Origin: Imbricaverruca yamaguchii
Lineage: Eukaryota; Arthropoda; Thecostraca; Neoverrucidae
Assembly (NCBI GenBank): GCA_034440575.1
Contig: JAOTOL010001312.1
Coordinates: 1 to 64,000 of the forward strand
Length of the DNA stretch: 64,000 nucleotides
Direction of reading: 5' to 3'
Shown here: one piece after another, positions 33,826 through 48,363 of the stretch
Layout: every line of letters begins with the position of its first letter
Position numbering within the stretch: the stretch's first letter is position 1
Notes under the pieces: model-generated
What the model was told of the DNA's origin: nothing
What the model saw: the letters and a program-made list of their open reading frames with translations, nothing else
Databases searched by the model: none
Program-made: the position numbers and the translations under genes

Positions 33826-36800
33826 AATTCAGCAACGGCGCACACACCAGCACTCGGCTGACGCTCTGTAACCCACACACGCAATTATCACGAATATTAT
33901 CGAATATTATCGCAATAACTGTGATTAATGTGATGTGAAGTCGTTTGTCCTGCTGTGCAAGTAGTTTGAAATTTGCCATTGCAATGCTTGCTTCTAAGGT
34001 GAGATATGATGTGATCAATCCAACACAGGCTTCCCATGCATTTTGGCTTGGCCACCTTGATACTCCTCATGTGTGACGACACCAATGCAGGTTTTTTTAA
34101 AGATGATGAAGATGAATAACAAACTATTTAATTATGTTGTAAATGTGCATCCTCTGCAACATTATTTTTGCAGCCATAAAATACTACTACCATTTTCTCA
34201 CAACTAAAAAAACACTACATGGAGCTTGTCTATTAGTAGCAGTCATGTATGCAGGGCTCTAAATGTGCCCACCTAAACCTTACTGGAATGTATCAATGAG
34301 GAAGGGAGATGGATTTATTGTGGGATAAATCACAAACTTGCATATTAGGGAAGCTAGCCAGATTGTGAGACAAAAAGGTTGAATGCCAAGCTTATTGGCA
34401 TGATTAGGACCATGTCACCACTCATTTCCACCACCTTTAGTTGTTATTGTTGTTATTGAAGTTCAGGGGCACCTCTACCGCATCAGTCTTGGAACACCCA
34501 TAACACTGTCAGTGAAACAGAAAAATGTAAGTGACATCATCAGCCAAACAGCGAAAGTGAGCAAAATCAGGCAGAATGAAATGCTACAGGGTCAAATGCA
34601 ACTGTGATGTGCAGTGCCATAATCCACATTTTCCATACACAAACTGGTTAATGAATAGCATCACAGGAAATTTGATATTGCTGTCAAGTAAATAATAGAA
34701 CTGGGGGTCACAGCATGCCAACACATTTCACTCGCGATCACCTTTGATGATACCACCACCTTTGATGAAAAAAATTATGCAAATACTACCAAAATGGGGA
34801 TTTTAATGTTGTAATATATGATGAGGAAATATGTCAAATGGAAACAAGAAAAAACCTAGCATAATGTAGCAAAGTCATGTAGTAATGCAATGTAGTAATA
34901 TAATGTAGTAAGCAAAGCAATTTAGTAATGTCATTTTTAGCAAAAATACCACCAGCTTCCTCATACAAATATTTTTTTAGAAGGATTTAACCTCACCTAA
35001 CCTGCTCTTTCATATGGAAAAAAAAATAATAACAGGAATTTCATAATGTTCAAAATGTCAATACATTAGATTGCTTTTCATTGACATACAGTATGACTTA
35101 CTATGCACATTTATTTGCACACATCAACTGATCTAGTAATTCTAATGATGTTACTTTTTGCTAGGTGTTACTTTTTACTAACACAACCAGAAAGCATGTG
35201 CTATAACATACCCAGATGATTAAGCATGCACCTAGGAAGTCTTTGAAGTATGAATTGAATCAGAAAAGTAAGCAGACAATTAAGATTGAGCAAACCATGA
35301 ACATCAGTGTAAGATGACTTCCATTGTGCTCCAGTACCTCAGACAATTATTCAACTTCATTTTCAGGTCTATCATTCAAGCTTAGAATTTGTCAGAATGA
35401 CTGTGTTATTCTGAGTGTGCAGTCCATAATTTTCTCCAGTATCTTGAATGGTGTTCATTTCTGAAGAAATTCTATGGCCTGGAGAATATCCGCTTCATTC
35501 TCAAAGAATCCAAGCTTCATAAGCCACAGACCAAGCACCATACTACCTAGTCAGTCTGACAACACCAGTAAGGAAGAAACAAACAAGCCATAGATGGGAC
35601 CATGCCATTAAGGCATGTGAAATGTTTGCAGAGCTCTCACCTCATTCTCTCACCTGGTTGGCTAACTAACTTGAAAGTTAACTTGCTTACTAACTAACTA
35701 TCTAACTTGTAAAACATGGTGAATATTGCAGCACAATCCAAGTCCCATGTTGATAACAACATTAAATGGCCATGACATCAACTTCATTGACCACCACCAA
35801 CAGAAAGCTAACCATTTGTAGAATAACGAATGGTTGCATCTTCTTCCTAATTACCTAGGTACCTAACTAGGTAGGTATGTCATAAACATCAATTAAATAA
35901 ATTGAAAGAACCAAATATTGCCCTCCACTACCCATTTACCAGAAGTAGGACCTACGTGGCTTATGGGTACGTATGTAGGTAATTTGGAGGTAATCCTTTC
36001 CTCAGTTCCTCTTATCTTTTCGTTCAGGTAGCTGATCAGCTTCCTCTTTTCTTAACCGGTCGAAAAATTCCTACAATTTACCGAATCCCTCTGATTTTCA
36101 GAAATTGCAAGCAACCACAGTTCACTGGCAAGAACAAGCCTGGATACCAATGTCATTCCACACATTGTATTTCTAACAAATTTCAATCATGTAGGTAACT
36201 AGCTACCCACCGTATACCACCTTACCGGCAACCATCAGCACCTATGGCACGCAGGTCTCAGGCTGTCCGGCCTGGGGCTGTCCAGTGTTTACTTCCTCAC
36301 CCACGTATGCAACAAATGCGCCGTAAATTAGAGCTATCGTAATATTGGTTTGATCTTTGCTACTATATTTCAAAATTTCCAGTGAAGAGCTGAATGCGAC
36401 TCGGGATACTAACACTAAGGTATGCTTTAGTATATGTATGTACGCGCGTATCACGGGTATTGTATTGCATACTACTTTTGGAGGGGCATGTGACTCCCAC
36501 TCTCACCCCAATATTCATTTTTCCGCAATCTCTGATTTTCCCTCCCCCATATGAAATAGAAATGGGCATGTAGAAAAAAGCCGTAACACTGCGGGCTGCT
36601 ATCTGACCGGGAGCGCCGATGGCACTGCCGATGGCCCCGCCGATGGTCCCGCCGATGGCTCTCACCGATGACCCTGGAACTAATGAGGTCCGGCCGTTCA
36701 CTCTGGTCCCCTTTCACTCAGGATGTTTTCCAGGCGACTGACCGGCATCGTTAACGTCGCGACTGTACCCTGTGTTGTGGTCGACGTACTGGCGTCCGGA

Positions 36801-38375
36801 GACTCCACCGATTGGCACCGTCTGCGATGCTGAGTAATGAGTATACTGCCACCACTGCCGTCACTAGGCCTGGAGCCGAGGCTTCCGAAAATCTCTTAAC
36901 TGTGGTAGCCAGTTGACCCAGAGGAGCTTCCCCTGACGGCAGCGATAATGCTGCCAAAGCTGCCTGGGGCAGCCCTGTAAGGAATAATCTTCATCAGCTC
37001 ACGGACGCGTGAAGCATCTCCTGCTGTACCCAGTTCTGAGTGGATCCGCAGGAGCAGCTGGAGCGGCTTCTGGTCTCCGAGCTGCTGGCGGGGCAATATG
37101 GCTTCCAGGAGGCCCGCTCGCGATTGCGTCAGCCTACGCCTCAGGGCGTTAATAAGTGCGACGAAACTGGACGGTTTGGCAGTGATAATATCGATCTACA
37201 TCTGCGTGGTGATCGACACAAAAAGGCTTGCCACCAGTAGGTCTAACTTGGTGCTGTCTTCTTTGATTCCAACCATTGGAAATGCATTATCTGTCTGCGT
37301 CGGCTAGAAGTCCCTCTTCTCCGGAGAAAGGAAAAACATGTGATAGCCCTAACGCCATCAGCTGCTGACTTGCAGATGCAGGAGTCAGGTACAGATACAG
37401 CGGGAAGGGAGCTGGGGGCATGAGACTCCCCATCCCCACCCCATGGAAGGTGGCCGCTCCTCAAGCTAGGAAAGGGCGGCAATCCGGAACGACTCGAGTG
37501 AGCCTGGTATGTTTTATCAGAAATCCTCCTCCGATAGAAATAGGCGCCTTTTCAGTGCGCTCGAATGGACTCCCCTGGAATTGTTCGACCAGAGGTTCCC
37601 TTCAGAATGAAGAGACACCTTTTCAGGCACGAACGTACTCAGAAATTATGATGAGGGGAACTTGATCTCTAGAGGGGCGTCTCTGGATGAACAATTTGAC
37701 AGCTGGTGTGCACTCGGGTCTTCACAGAGAGGTGCTTATACCTTCCAATTATACCTTGCAATGGTATATCGTGGTGCCGGGTAAGGTCGATATAGTTCCA
37801 ATGAGAACAATTCCTTTTGCAGCACGAGATCCGCGAATAATCTTGATCTGAAATATTTCGCGATGTGCCACTTTCTGGCATGCATTGAATCGTTTTTCGT
37901 TGAGAAACTTGCAGCATGAAAAAGAAACGAACTAAAAAGTGATAGGTTCCCACCGTTTATCCGTGCTTTTTATCATCATTCTTATTCCGAGTAATGCTGG
38001 AGATATTTCCAGGGTTACCTTGGTGACCTCGCGTGATCCCACGCTCCGGTGAGGTGACCAACGGTCTCGGGATGCCGTTCGGGAATATGCTGCCCATGGA
38101 CCGTGCATTTTTCATCAGATTCTGAGGTCGGCGCGGACAACCGAATACGACATTGAAGGCGAATATGAGCACATCCATGCTATCTGGTGAAGAAGCTTGG
38201 GATCAATCTGAGGAGCCCCGGAGCGCACCAGAGCGTCTGGCGGGTTTCCCCAGACACTCCCCGGCGCTAACTGCGAGCCGGAGCTGAACTGACCCGGGAA
38301 TCCCCGCACAATCCCCGACCGGCGACATTACCATCTGACCCGCCGCTCCCCACACTGACGTCACCGGAGGTCAGC
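33826..38375. other. AT-rich, gene-poor stretch
   Basis: From about 33.9 to 36.2 kb composition is clearly more AT-rich than the flanks and free of minisatellites. A degenerate hairpin-tail copy lies near 34446-34503. 36600-36665 has 'gccgatgg' micro-repeats. 36.7-38.3 kb holds GC-richer sequence with only short frames and no recognised domain, perhaps degraded mobile DNA. Confidence 0.5.
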
Positions 38376-38765
38376 GGCACCTGGACGCTGACTCAGCAGA
38401 TCAGCGCGCCTGACTCAGCAGATCAGCGCGCCTGACTCAGCAGATCAGCGCGCCTGACTCAGCAGATCAGCGCGCCTGACTCAGCAGATCAGCGCGCCTG
38501 ACTCAGCAGATCAGCGCGCCTCGCCAGGTGCGGCGGTGTGGCCGACAGCGGCACCTGGACGCTGACTCAGCAGATCAGCGCGCCTGACTCAGCAGATCAG
38601 CGCGCCTCGCCAGGTACGGCGGTGTGGCGGTCAGCGGCACCTGGACGCTGACTCAGCAGATCAGCGCGCCTCGCCAGGTACGGCGGTGTGGCGGTCAGCG
38701 GCACCTGGACGCTGACTCAGCAGATCAGCGCGCCTCGCCAGGTGCGGCGGTGTGGCGGACAGCGG
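38376..38765. repeat. 22-bp minisatellite with higher-order unit
   Basis: 'gactcagcagatcagcgcgc' 'ct' is repeated at least six times. Blocks of 'cgccaggtgcggcggtgtgg' and 'cagcggcacctggacgct' then alternate with it, giving a nested repeat. Each 22-bp unit contains TGACTCAGCA, an AP-1/MARE-like site. Confidence 0.92.
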
Positions 38766-38816
38766 CCGGCAGCCCGGGGAATTTCCCCGTATGATGATTG
38801 TATCCTTTAGTTGTGT

Positions 38817-38876
38817 TGTTGGTTATTGGAGCTTAGGGGCACATCGACTGCACCGGTCATGCAGCGCCTGTACCCT
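38817..38876 (-). mobile_element. Solo SINE-tail hairpin core
   Basis: 'gttggttattggagcttagg', 'ggcacatcgactgcaccggt', 'catgcagcgcctgta' matches the dispersed core in reverse complement, with a weaker GGCGC stem. Confidence 0.6.
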
Positions 38877-40914
38877 TTAGTCGGTATCATTCACGACGTA
38901 TTTCCTTTCGTGGGTGTCGGATCTGGCTTCCTCGCGATCGTTGATCAGCGCTGCAGTGCCCGTACACGTCCGTAAGGTTCCGTACACGTCCGTAAGAGTT
39001 CGTAGACATCCACGAGGGCTCCCAGATGTCCTAGTTCTTACGGACGACCGTCGCACGTTCGTGAGGACCCATAGGCTCTCGTAAGTGTTTGTACACGCCC
39101 CTAGGCTTCGGAAGGGGCTGCAGACGTTCACAAGGGCTCGTGAGTGTGCACAGTGCCTCATAGATGCTCCTAGTGGTCAAACGGCGGTCCTAAAGTGTGC
39201 TGTTGGCCTATCTGCGCTGTAGCTATCGCGAAGGTTAGGTAAAGCTCCTTCCGAGGCCATTTGGAGCGTGGAAGGGGCCCTTATGAGGCCATGGCGGGGC
39301 GATAGGCCCTGCCACCCCCCACTTCGTTACGTCTCCGGGCTAAAACTAGACGAGCGGGTATTTTTTTACGGTCCAAATTATCGCACCACGCACGCGTATG
39401 ATATAAATCGACCCGCTTCCGGTCATCAATCTGCCGGTGCTAGTAACCTCGCTTTGAGATTTAACGAACACGTCAGAGATATGATCAATGAGACCCCAGA
39501 CACGCCTATGGCGAACACCTCATGGAAAACCATACAACACCGCACCCTACCCAAACTCCATAAAGCATTAAAGTTATTTATAGGTCAAAAGATCACCCAG
39601 ACAGGAAGATAGCTGAATCGTTAATATCAAGAAGTATCATCCCCAGTTCAGCACCAACTTTTCCTGCTAGCCCATTATGTTACCCCATCTCCACCCGACC
39701 GAAAATGGAAGGGGAAAGAATAGTGCTAAGTATGTCTAGGATTCAGAGGATTGGGGAGAACAAGGGCGGAAATGCTTCAAATGTGTCATGTATATTGCAT
39801 GTCGTATAATATTAGTCTTGCGTCTTTGTATTCTGACGTATGCTGTCGTTGGGTATCCGCGTGAAATGCATGTTCTGTACACCATGCATTGTTGTATTTG
39901 TTTGTTTGTTTTTATTCGGACCGCAGGTATCTTTTGTTTCCCTTGGATAACGTGTCGTGTTGGTGTTTCACGTGATTCAGTTATAAAAAGTATGCGGCAC
40001 TTAGGATCCTGCCAAGTGTCTGCTTTGCTTGAAGGTTGGTTCGTAGCGGAAAAATTCATAATTATAATTGAATGGGATATTTTTGGATTTGCATACTAGG
40101 AAATGGTCCACATATTACATTAAATAATTACGCTGTGCCTCGCTAAAGCACTGCCCCGCTTAGTTAACTTCCTTTTCTTGAACACAAAGGTGGGATAAGC
40201 TATTGAAGGGAGAATCAATATCGGAGGAGGAAGATTAGCATTGGTGCAGTCATGGTACAAACCAAAACAAATCGACGACGACTCCCTTGGCGACAAACAC
40301 TTGCATGCACAGCCCGCCGTGCCCGTTGAGCCGGCGTCATCGCTCCCATGGACGGAATACCGCCGCGGGCTGCGGTGCCGCCAGTCATTATCGTGAGAGA
40401 GAGACGGACGGCCCCTGGTGGCGACCTCTCGCAGATGCCACACAGATATTCCAGGTCGCCCAGACGGAGGCAGGAGAACAGTCGGGTGGGGGAGGGGCGC
40501 CCGAGGTCTGGAAGCCGGTGTACTCGGTCGGCTTGCTGTCGTCGCACAGTGGGGTAACTCAAGGATAAACATGGGCCCGAAATGCATTTCTAGATTATTC
40601 GTTAATGTCATATTTGTGGCACCATTGCATCACCAAATGTTTGACGCACATCAGGTCGCAGTTTTTTCATGCAAATTTTGGCAAGATTTGACATAGTAAC
40701 AAGTTCATTAACATGGAAAGCATGTTATTATGTCATCATAATGGTTCACCTTTTTGGTATCTTCAAGTTCGAATAAGGTTTTTAAAACGCACAACAGCGC
40801 ACAGCCAGCGACCAATTCCAATAAAATCAGCGATTATTTTATGACACGTACCGTACGTTTCAGCTGCACCTAGCTGCTCTAACACCGATAGTGATCAATT
40901 GTATCCCGACATGC
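38877..40914. other. No gene recognised
   Basis: 38940-39170 has loosely repeated 'cgtacacgtccgtaag' motifs. The rest has only short frames, for example 114 codons on + at 39268-39612, with no domain that I recognise. Confidence 0.4.
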
Positions 40915-41065
40915 TGCGGTGCGGTGCGGTGCGGTGCGGTACGGTGCGGTGCGGTGCGGTGCGTTGCGTTGCGGTGCGGTGCGGTGCGGTGTGGTGTGGT
41001 GTGGTGTGGTGTGGTGTGGTGCGGTGCGGCGCGGTGCGGTGCGGTGTGGTGCGGTGCGGTTCCCC
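40915..41065. repeat. GCGGT pentanucleotide microsatellite
   Basis: (gcggt)n with an internal (gtggt)n block over 150 bp. Frames rich in Cys, Gly, Ala and Val are repeat artefacts. Confidence 0.95.
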
Positions 41066-42040
41066 GCCCGGGCGGTGGTCGGGTCAGTGTGGCTGGATTT
41101 TGCGTACAGTGAACATGGAGGCGTGCGACAGCGAATAGGCTTTAGTGGACTTGGTGCAACAGCGTTTTGACCTGGAAACTAGAATGCTCATGTTTTAATT
41201 ATAGTTTGCAGTCGGTTATATAGAAAATTATTCAGGGCTATCTCCCGAGTGAGTCGTTGATCATGGACATGCAATAGGTGACCGACTCAATCGCCAAGAA
41301 CTGAAGAGAAAAGTGGGTTAAGTGTAAGTGAGCCCAGGATAAATTCAGAAATCAGTTTGCGACTTGTATTTCGGAAGCCGAGATGCTATCGGTTCCCTTG
41401 AAGTGTGGCGATCACATCGTGAATGCTGATGAAGCCAAGACTCGCCTTGATGACGAGGCCGTGGAGGGAGCGCGAGGGCGATCAGCAAGAATCTACCATC
41501 AGCTCAGCGCCTGTTCTCAGCGTCGAGCATCCTTAAGAGCTGCTCATCAGCAGAGTTATCTGCAGCTCGTAGAAGCTGCCAGACCGAGCGCTCGTGCCGG
41601 GAGAATGCAGGACGCGGCTTTCGCGCTGCGACAGGTGGGGGCATCACCGGGTCGGCCCATCGAGACTTGCCGGGCTCTCAGCAGTCCCAACATGGGCGAC
41701 CCTGCGTGCGTGTGAGGGGACCGGGCGCTGGTAGTGTGTGTCAGCTGACTTGTCTGCGCACGACTACCGCGTGGTCCGCCGAGTGTCCAGTGATGCGGCG
41801 AAGGCAGACATCTTGCCTGCATATGGAGCTTTACCGGTCTGAGGGACGCAACCTTCCATGTAGGGGAGGGGAGGGGAGGGGCACATGTCCCCAGTGCCAC
41901 ACTGTCCGCCCTTGGTTGTCATTGCACCGAAATGCGATACATTTCGGGAAAGCATGGGAAAGGTTAGTGCAAGTCCATGTTTATTACAACAAAACCATCG
42001 TCCAATACCTTCTGGTGTCCTGATACAATATGGCAACATT
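41066..42040. other. No gene recognised
   Basis: A 110-codon + frame at 41383-41715 has an ordinary-looking composition but matches nothing I recognise and lacks splice or promoter support. It may be mobile-element residue. Confidence 0.35.
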
Positions 42041-42650
42041 TAACGGATTCTAGGACAAATGCACGTACGACAGATATACGTAACCAAATGTGCGTCAGCA
42101 AATGTACGTATGAGCAAAAGTACGTTCGGCAAATGTACGTATGGCAGATATAAGTAAAAGCAAATGCACGTAATCGCAAACATATGCATGCTCAAATGAA
42201 CAAAGTGCAAATGTACGTATGCGCAGATGTACGAAGCGCAGATGTACGTATGCGCAAATGTACGTAAGTGCAGATGCACTAAATGTGCGTCAGCGCAAAT
42301 GACGTAGGCGCAAATGTAAGTATAGCTTATACGTCTAACTAAATGTACCTAAACACAAAGGTAAGTGTGGGGAAATGTACGTACATTGGCTCGTAGGTAC
42401 ATTTGTTTACGTACAATTGCGCTTGCATACTTTCACGTTAACATACATTTGCTCTTACATACTTTTACGTTCAGGTACATCTGAGCTTACGTGCATTTGC
42501 GCTCACGTACATTTCCGCATACTTACTTTTGCGCACGAGTACATTTGCGCTTACGAACCTTTGCGCATACATATATTTGCACTTACGTACATTAGCGCGT
42601 GTGTATTTTTGCGCTTGCGTACATTCGTCTCGCCTACGTTTGTCCAGTTT
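42041..42650. repeat. Inverted pair of TACGTA-rich minisatellite arrays
   Basis: From 42041 to about 42385 degenerate ~20-bp units read 'gcaaatgtacgtatgcgc' and similar. From about 42390 to 42650 the units are the reverse complement ('gcgcttacgtacatttgcg'). The two halves could form a long imperfect hairpin centred near 42388. Confidence 0.85.
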
Positions 42651-42677
42651 CCTCGCTTAATGTAATTGCAGCGTTGT

Positions 42678-42815
42678 TTTCGGTAAAAATCATACCGTCA
42701 AACTTGACTTCATGGCTTCGGTGCTCGGGCCAGGGTTCGCACAAGCTCTGCTTAGCAACAGGTCACTGGTTCATATAGTCATCCCAGCAAGAATCCGGAC
42801 CAAACTTCTTTTTTA
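42678..42815 (+). mobile_element. SINE family C 3' part
   Basis: 'aaatcataccgtcaaacttg', 'gctctgcttagcaacaggtc' and the A/T-rich end match 6184-6320 in order and orientation. The head is missing. Confidence 0.6.
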
Positions 42816-44891
42816 AAAGATCTAAACATACGAGGTAAATTAATCTAGTATGCGAGATAAACTCATCTAGTATACGAGGTAAACTCATTTGGCATACTTG
42901 GTAAACTAGTGTCGTTGACCAATTAATCAGACTTTAAGACGTTTCAGTACATTTATAGGCACACATCGAATCAGAATGCATTTTCCTTCGGATTAAAGCA
43001 ATTTTATCCTTGTCTCTTTGTTCACAGTGAGAGGGTAGGAGCCGTCATGCTGTCTCGGCTGCTTCATGCCTCGCAAGCCTGCGCATCGCGCTACCCAACC
43101 ACAGATCGCATTAGAAGTGCCGCAGCACTAGTCCTGGCGCCCGACACCCTCGTTCATCCTGCTCATTTGCGAAGCTCCCGATGGCTGTCGCGCGGTACAA
43201 TAGTTGTGAAGTGACAACCTCATCCCTCGCTGTGCAGAAATGCAAGTGCTTCAGTGATGTCGACTCCGGAGACAGCTGCATATTCAGCGACATCGTCGCC
43301 CGGCATGCCGCACTCACAATATCCAGCCAGCTATTCCACAGCCAAGACGCACTGCCGAAGAGCCGATCTAGGCACCGCATTGCCGCAGCATATATTACAA
43401 AAGCGCACTGACAACCAAACCTCAGCCATCCGTGTCAACCATGGGCGACACCGCTCAAGTAAGACTACGTAATTCTTCGCTCGCGACAGATCTGCAAGCC
43501 CTCGTCACGAAGCGCGCGCGCAAGGCTGAAAATCCAGTCGGATGCATTCATCAACTCAATGGCAGCTGCGGTATACGCAATTGTCGGCCCGGAAACAGGC
43601 GGCCTGGCCCCTCGATCACTGTTGAAACACTCCACAGTGATGAAACACCATGATAATCGGGAAAGACTACTGCAACACTGTACGGCAAGACACGCAGAAA
43701 CAGACGAGTCACACCTCAGCAACACAACGCCTATGAGAGCATGAAATACACCACACTCGATAACTATCCGACAGCAAACACTCAACTGCAATGCAAACAT
43801 TCACCTCAACCTCCCATGCAAACATTCAACTACGCCTACGAGAGCTTAAAATACAATACATTAAAGAGCTATCAGACAGCAACCGTGCCTGCCACGCAAA
43901 CATTCACCTTAAAACTTGCGTAAGTGTTGAAGCACTGTCTCTATAGAAACGCCGGGGAGCACGTGTCGCTGGGACGGACAGTGCCTGCCAGCTCGCCACA
44001 CGCCAGCAACAACGGCATCCCACCGGCATCAAACGGGAGACGTGTAGTTCAGATTAGCTCAGCGCCTCAACCGCGGACCCGGGGAAACAGCTGAGGATCG
44101 TTATTACTTCGTGTGTGTCTGCCACTCTCGAACAGCATCGGAGTCTCTTCTTTCATTCCTAGGTGTGGTGACAAGTTGACAAACACTGCACATGTACACT
44201 CTAATGTATGGAATGGATATGTGTGGTTCATGGACGACTGAATGCTTATCGAATGCCCTTGTCGCTGTGGCTGGGTCCGGATGCGAGGCCCCCAATGTTT
44301 CCGTACAGTACGCCAGGAGAACGGTCCTCCTCACCTAAAAACATCCCCTTGCAGCGTTGAAGGAAACTTGACAAGAACATGTGGAACGGTGAAAGAAATT
44401 GCCTGAAATCCTAGGCGCTTTTCGATTTCGACGGGATTTGGTAGAATCGAAATTTTTCTTAGTCGCGCAATTTGCCGAACCCCCCGAGGAAAATCCTTGG
44501 TAAGCCTCCGCGGCAAAGTTCATAGTTTTCACTTTCTACCGTCGACCGGGTATTCTAGATGACATATGTAGTCCATTATTTTGAAGGCATTGTCGCCACG
44601 ATGGGTGCAGGGAATCTCTGGGGGTTGGGGGGCATGACGGCCCCTCCCAGCTCCAAGTTTCCTGCAACATTAGCCATTAACCACATGGCTTCGATCCCCA
44701 GGAATTGGCCTAGAAGTTGGCTTGACCACCGCTCCCCTCCCTCTGACGAAACATCAGCTGCTCCTACAGCCGTCTGAACGCGTGAAGAAAGCCAGGCACG
44801 GTGGCGCCTCGTCCCCTGACAGATTCATCTGAGCCGAGCCGGCAATTGCCACATCGTCCTCGGGAACATCACGACATCGGCTCCGGGAACG
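42816..44891. other. No gene recognised
   Basis: 43735-43915 contains a diverged tandem duplication ('atgcaaacattca', 'cgcctatgagagc' against 'cgcctacgagagc'). Frames near 43180-43740 have no recognised domain. Confidence 0.4.
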
Positions 44892-45050
44892 CTGAGACAC
44901 CGGCCCCGGGAACACCACTACACCACGCCGGCCGCCGCCTTACCGTCCCGACACCAGCCCCGGGAACACCACTACACCACGCCGGCCGCCGCCTTACCGT
45001 CCCGACACCGGCCCCGGGAACACCACTACACCACGCCGACCGCCGCCCGC
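44892..45050 (-). repeat. 54-bp duplication spanning a candidate splice donor
   Basis: Nearly three copies of a 54-bp unit ('gacaccagccccgggaacac', 'cactacaccacgccggccgc', 'cgccttaccgtccc'). On the minus strand two copies carry GGGACG|GTAAGG. The first of these lies at the end of the open frame of the secreted Q/R-rich protein. Confidence 0.85.
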
Positions 45051-45503
45051 CGCCGACACAGTCACCTGACCCGTGCTCCGGCCTACGCTGCGCTCGAGAG
45101 GAGCGCTGGCCTGACCGATCGGCTCACTGAAGAACACCTGCCGCCGCTGCTGCTGCTGTACATCCTGTCGCTGCCGCTGCTGCTGCTGCTGCCGTCGCTG
45201 CTGCCGCTGCTGCTGCTGTATGACCTGTCGCTGCCGCTGCTGCTGCTGCTGCTGTACAATCTGTCGCTGCCGCTGCTGCTGCTGTACAATCTGCCGCTGC
45301 AGCTGCTGCCGCCTGAACGGCTCGTCCAGCTGTGTGGCCCGCTGTGGATCAGGTGGCCGGCGTCGTCCCTGCAGCAGGCCCGTCTGCAGGTACTGCAGCA
45401 GGGTGCTGTGGTAGCCGCCCGGGTGGGTGGCCTGCGGTCGGCAGAAGACCACCACAGGCACCAGCAGCGTCACCAGTAGCCACAGGCGGCGGCCGGTCGT
45501 CAT
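44998..45503 (-). CDS. Secreted Gln/Arg-rich protein, first exon (partial)
   Basis: The ATG at 45503 (context GTCGCCATGA) starts MTTGRRLWLLVTLLVPVVVF, a textbook signal peptide ending near CRPQ. After GGYHSTLLQYLQTGLLQ the protein becomes Gln/Arg-rich: blocks of QQQQRQRQ and QIVQQQQ encoded by CAG-rich DNA (45140-45300). It then reads VFFSEPIGQASAPLERSVG. Two donors are possible: GGGACG|GTAAGG at 44998 (annotated) or GGTCAG|GTGACT at 45066. Later exons are not identified. I do not recognise the family; a low-complexity extracellular or cuticle/adhesive-type protein is one possibility. Codon choice and the signal peptide support real coding. Confidence 0.55.
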
Positions 45504-45515
45504 GGCGACTGCGAG

Positions 45516-45653
45516 CGGTCAGAGGTCACGGATCAGACGCTGGTTAGTGTGGTGTGTCTGGAAGGTCAGAAGTCGTGGTTCAGTGGTTGGTCATCGTGGT
45601 GTATATGGGAGATCAGGGACTGATCGTCGTGGTGGCCGAAAGGTCAGAGGTCA
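45516..45653 (-). promoter_or_regulatory. Direct-repeat nuclear-receptor-like sites upstream of the secreted protein
   Basis: AGGTCAgAGGTCA at 45641-45653 is a perfect DR1. Related copies are CGGTCAgAGGTCA at 45516-45528 and AGGTCAgAAGTCG at 45563-45575. Another, AGGTCAgAGGTCG, lies at 46283-46295. DR1 is the classical site of HNF4 and RXR/USP-type receptors. The sites sit 13-150 bp upstream of the ATG at 45503 within a degenerate repeat, so regulatory use is inference. Confidence 0.45.
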
Positions 45654-48137
<2,484 letters not shown>

Positions 48138-48291
48138 GTTTATATGGTACTGAACGACACCAATGGGTGGCCCACCTTGTTTTCCTCCTGTGGCGTCTGT
48201 CTGGCCGTACGACTGTTTATATGGTACTGAATGACACCAATGGGTGGCTCACCTTGTATCCTCCTGTCGCGTCTGTCTGGCCGTCTGAAGG
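48138..48291 (-). repeat. 77-bp tandem duplication spanning a candidate splice donor
   Basis: Two copies of 'gtttatatggtactga', 'cgacaccaatgggtgg', 'accttgt', 'cctcctgt', 'gcgtctgtctggccgt'. On the minus strand the outer copy reads GGATACAAG|GTGAGCC and the inner one AAAACAAG|GTGGGCC, so the duplicated block includes a candidate exon end and donor. Confidence 0.8.
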
Positions 48292-48363
48292 CGCGCGCGT
48301 CGCTGGCTGTCCCACAGCGCAGCTGACAGAGACGGTCCTGCCGGTGCCCCTCGGCGGACCCGA
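48253..48363 (-). CDS. Candidate internal exon, family unknown
   Basis: A 111-base open stretch lies between a credible acceptor (gtggcggtggctcag, ending at 48364) and a strong donor (AAG|gtgagcc at 48252). The 37-codon phase-0 reading gives SGPPRGTGRTVSVSCAVGQ then PATRAPSDGQTDATGGYK. No family is recognised, so coding status rests on splice signals and the duplicated donor only. It might belong upstream of the 45.5 kb secreted-protein gene, as 5' UTR or coding, or to a separate gene. Confidence 0.3.

Noticed and set aside
39268..39612. 114-codon plus-strand frame
   Set aside because: Composition is protein-like but no family is recognised, no splice sites or start context stand out, and the flanks are non-coding.
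41383..41715. 110-codon plus-strand frame
   Set aside because: No recognised domain; the opposite strand is also partly open in this GC-rich stretch; may be mobile-element residue.
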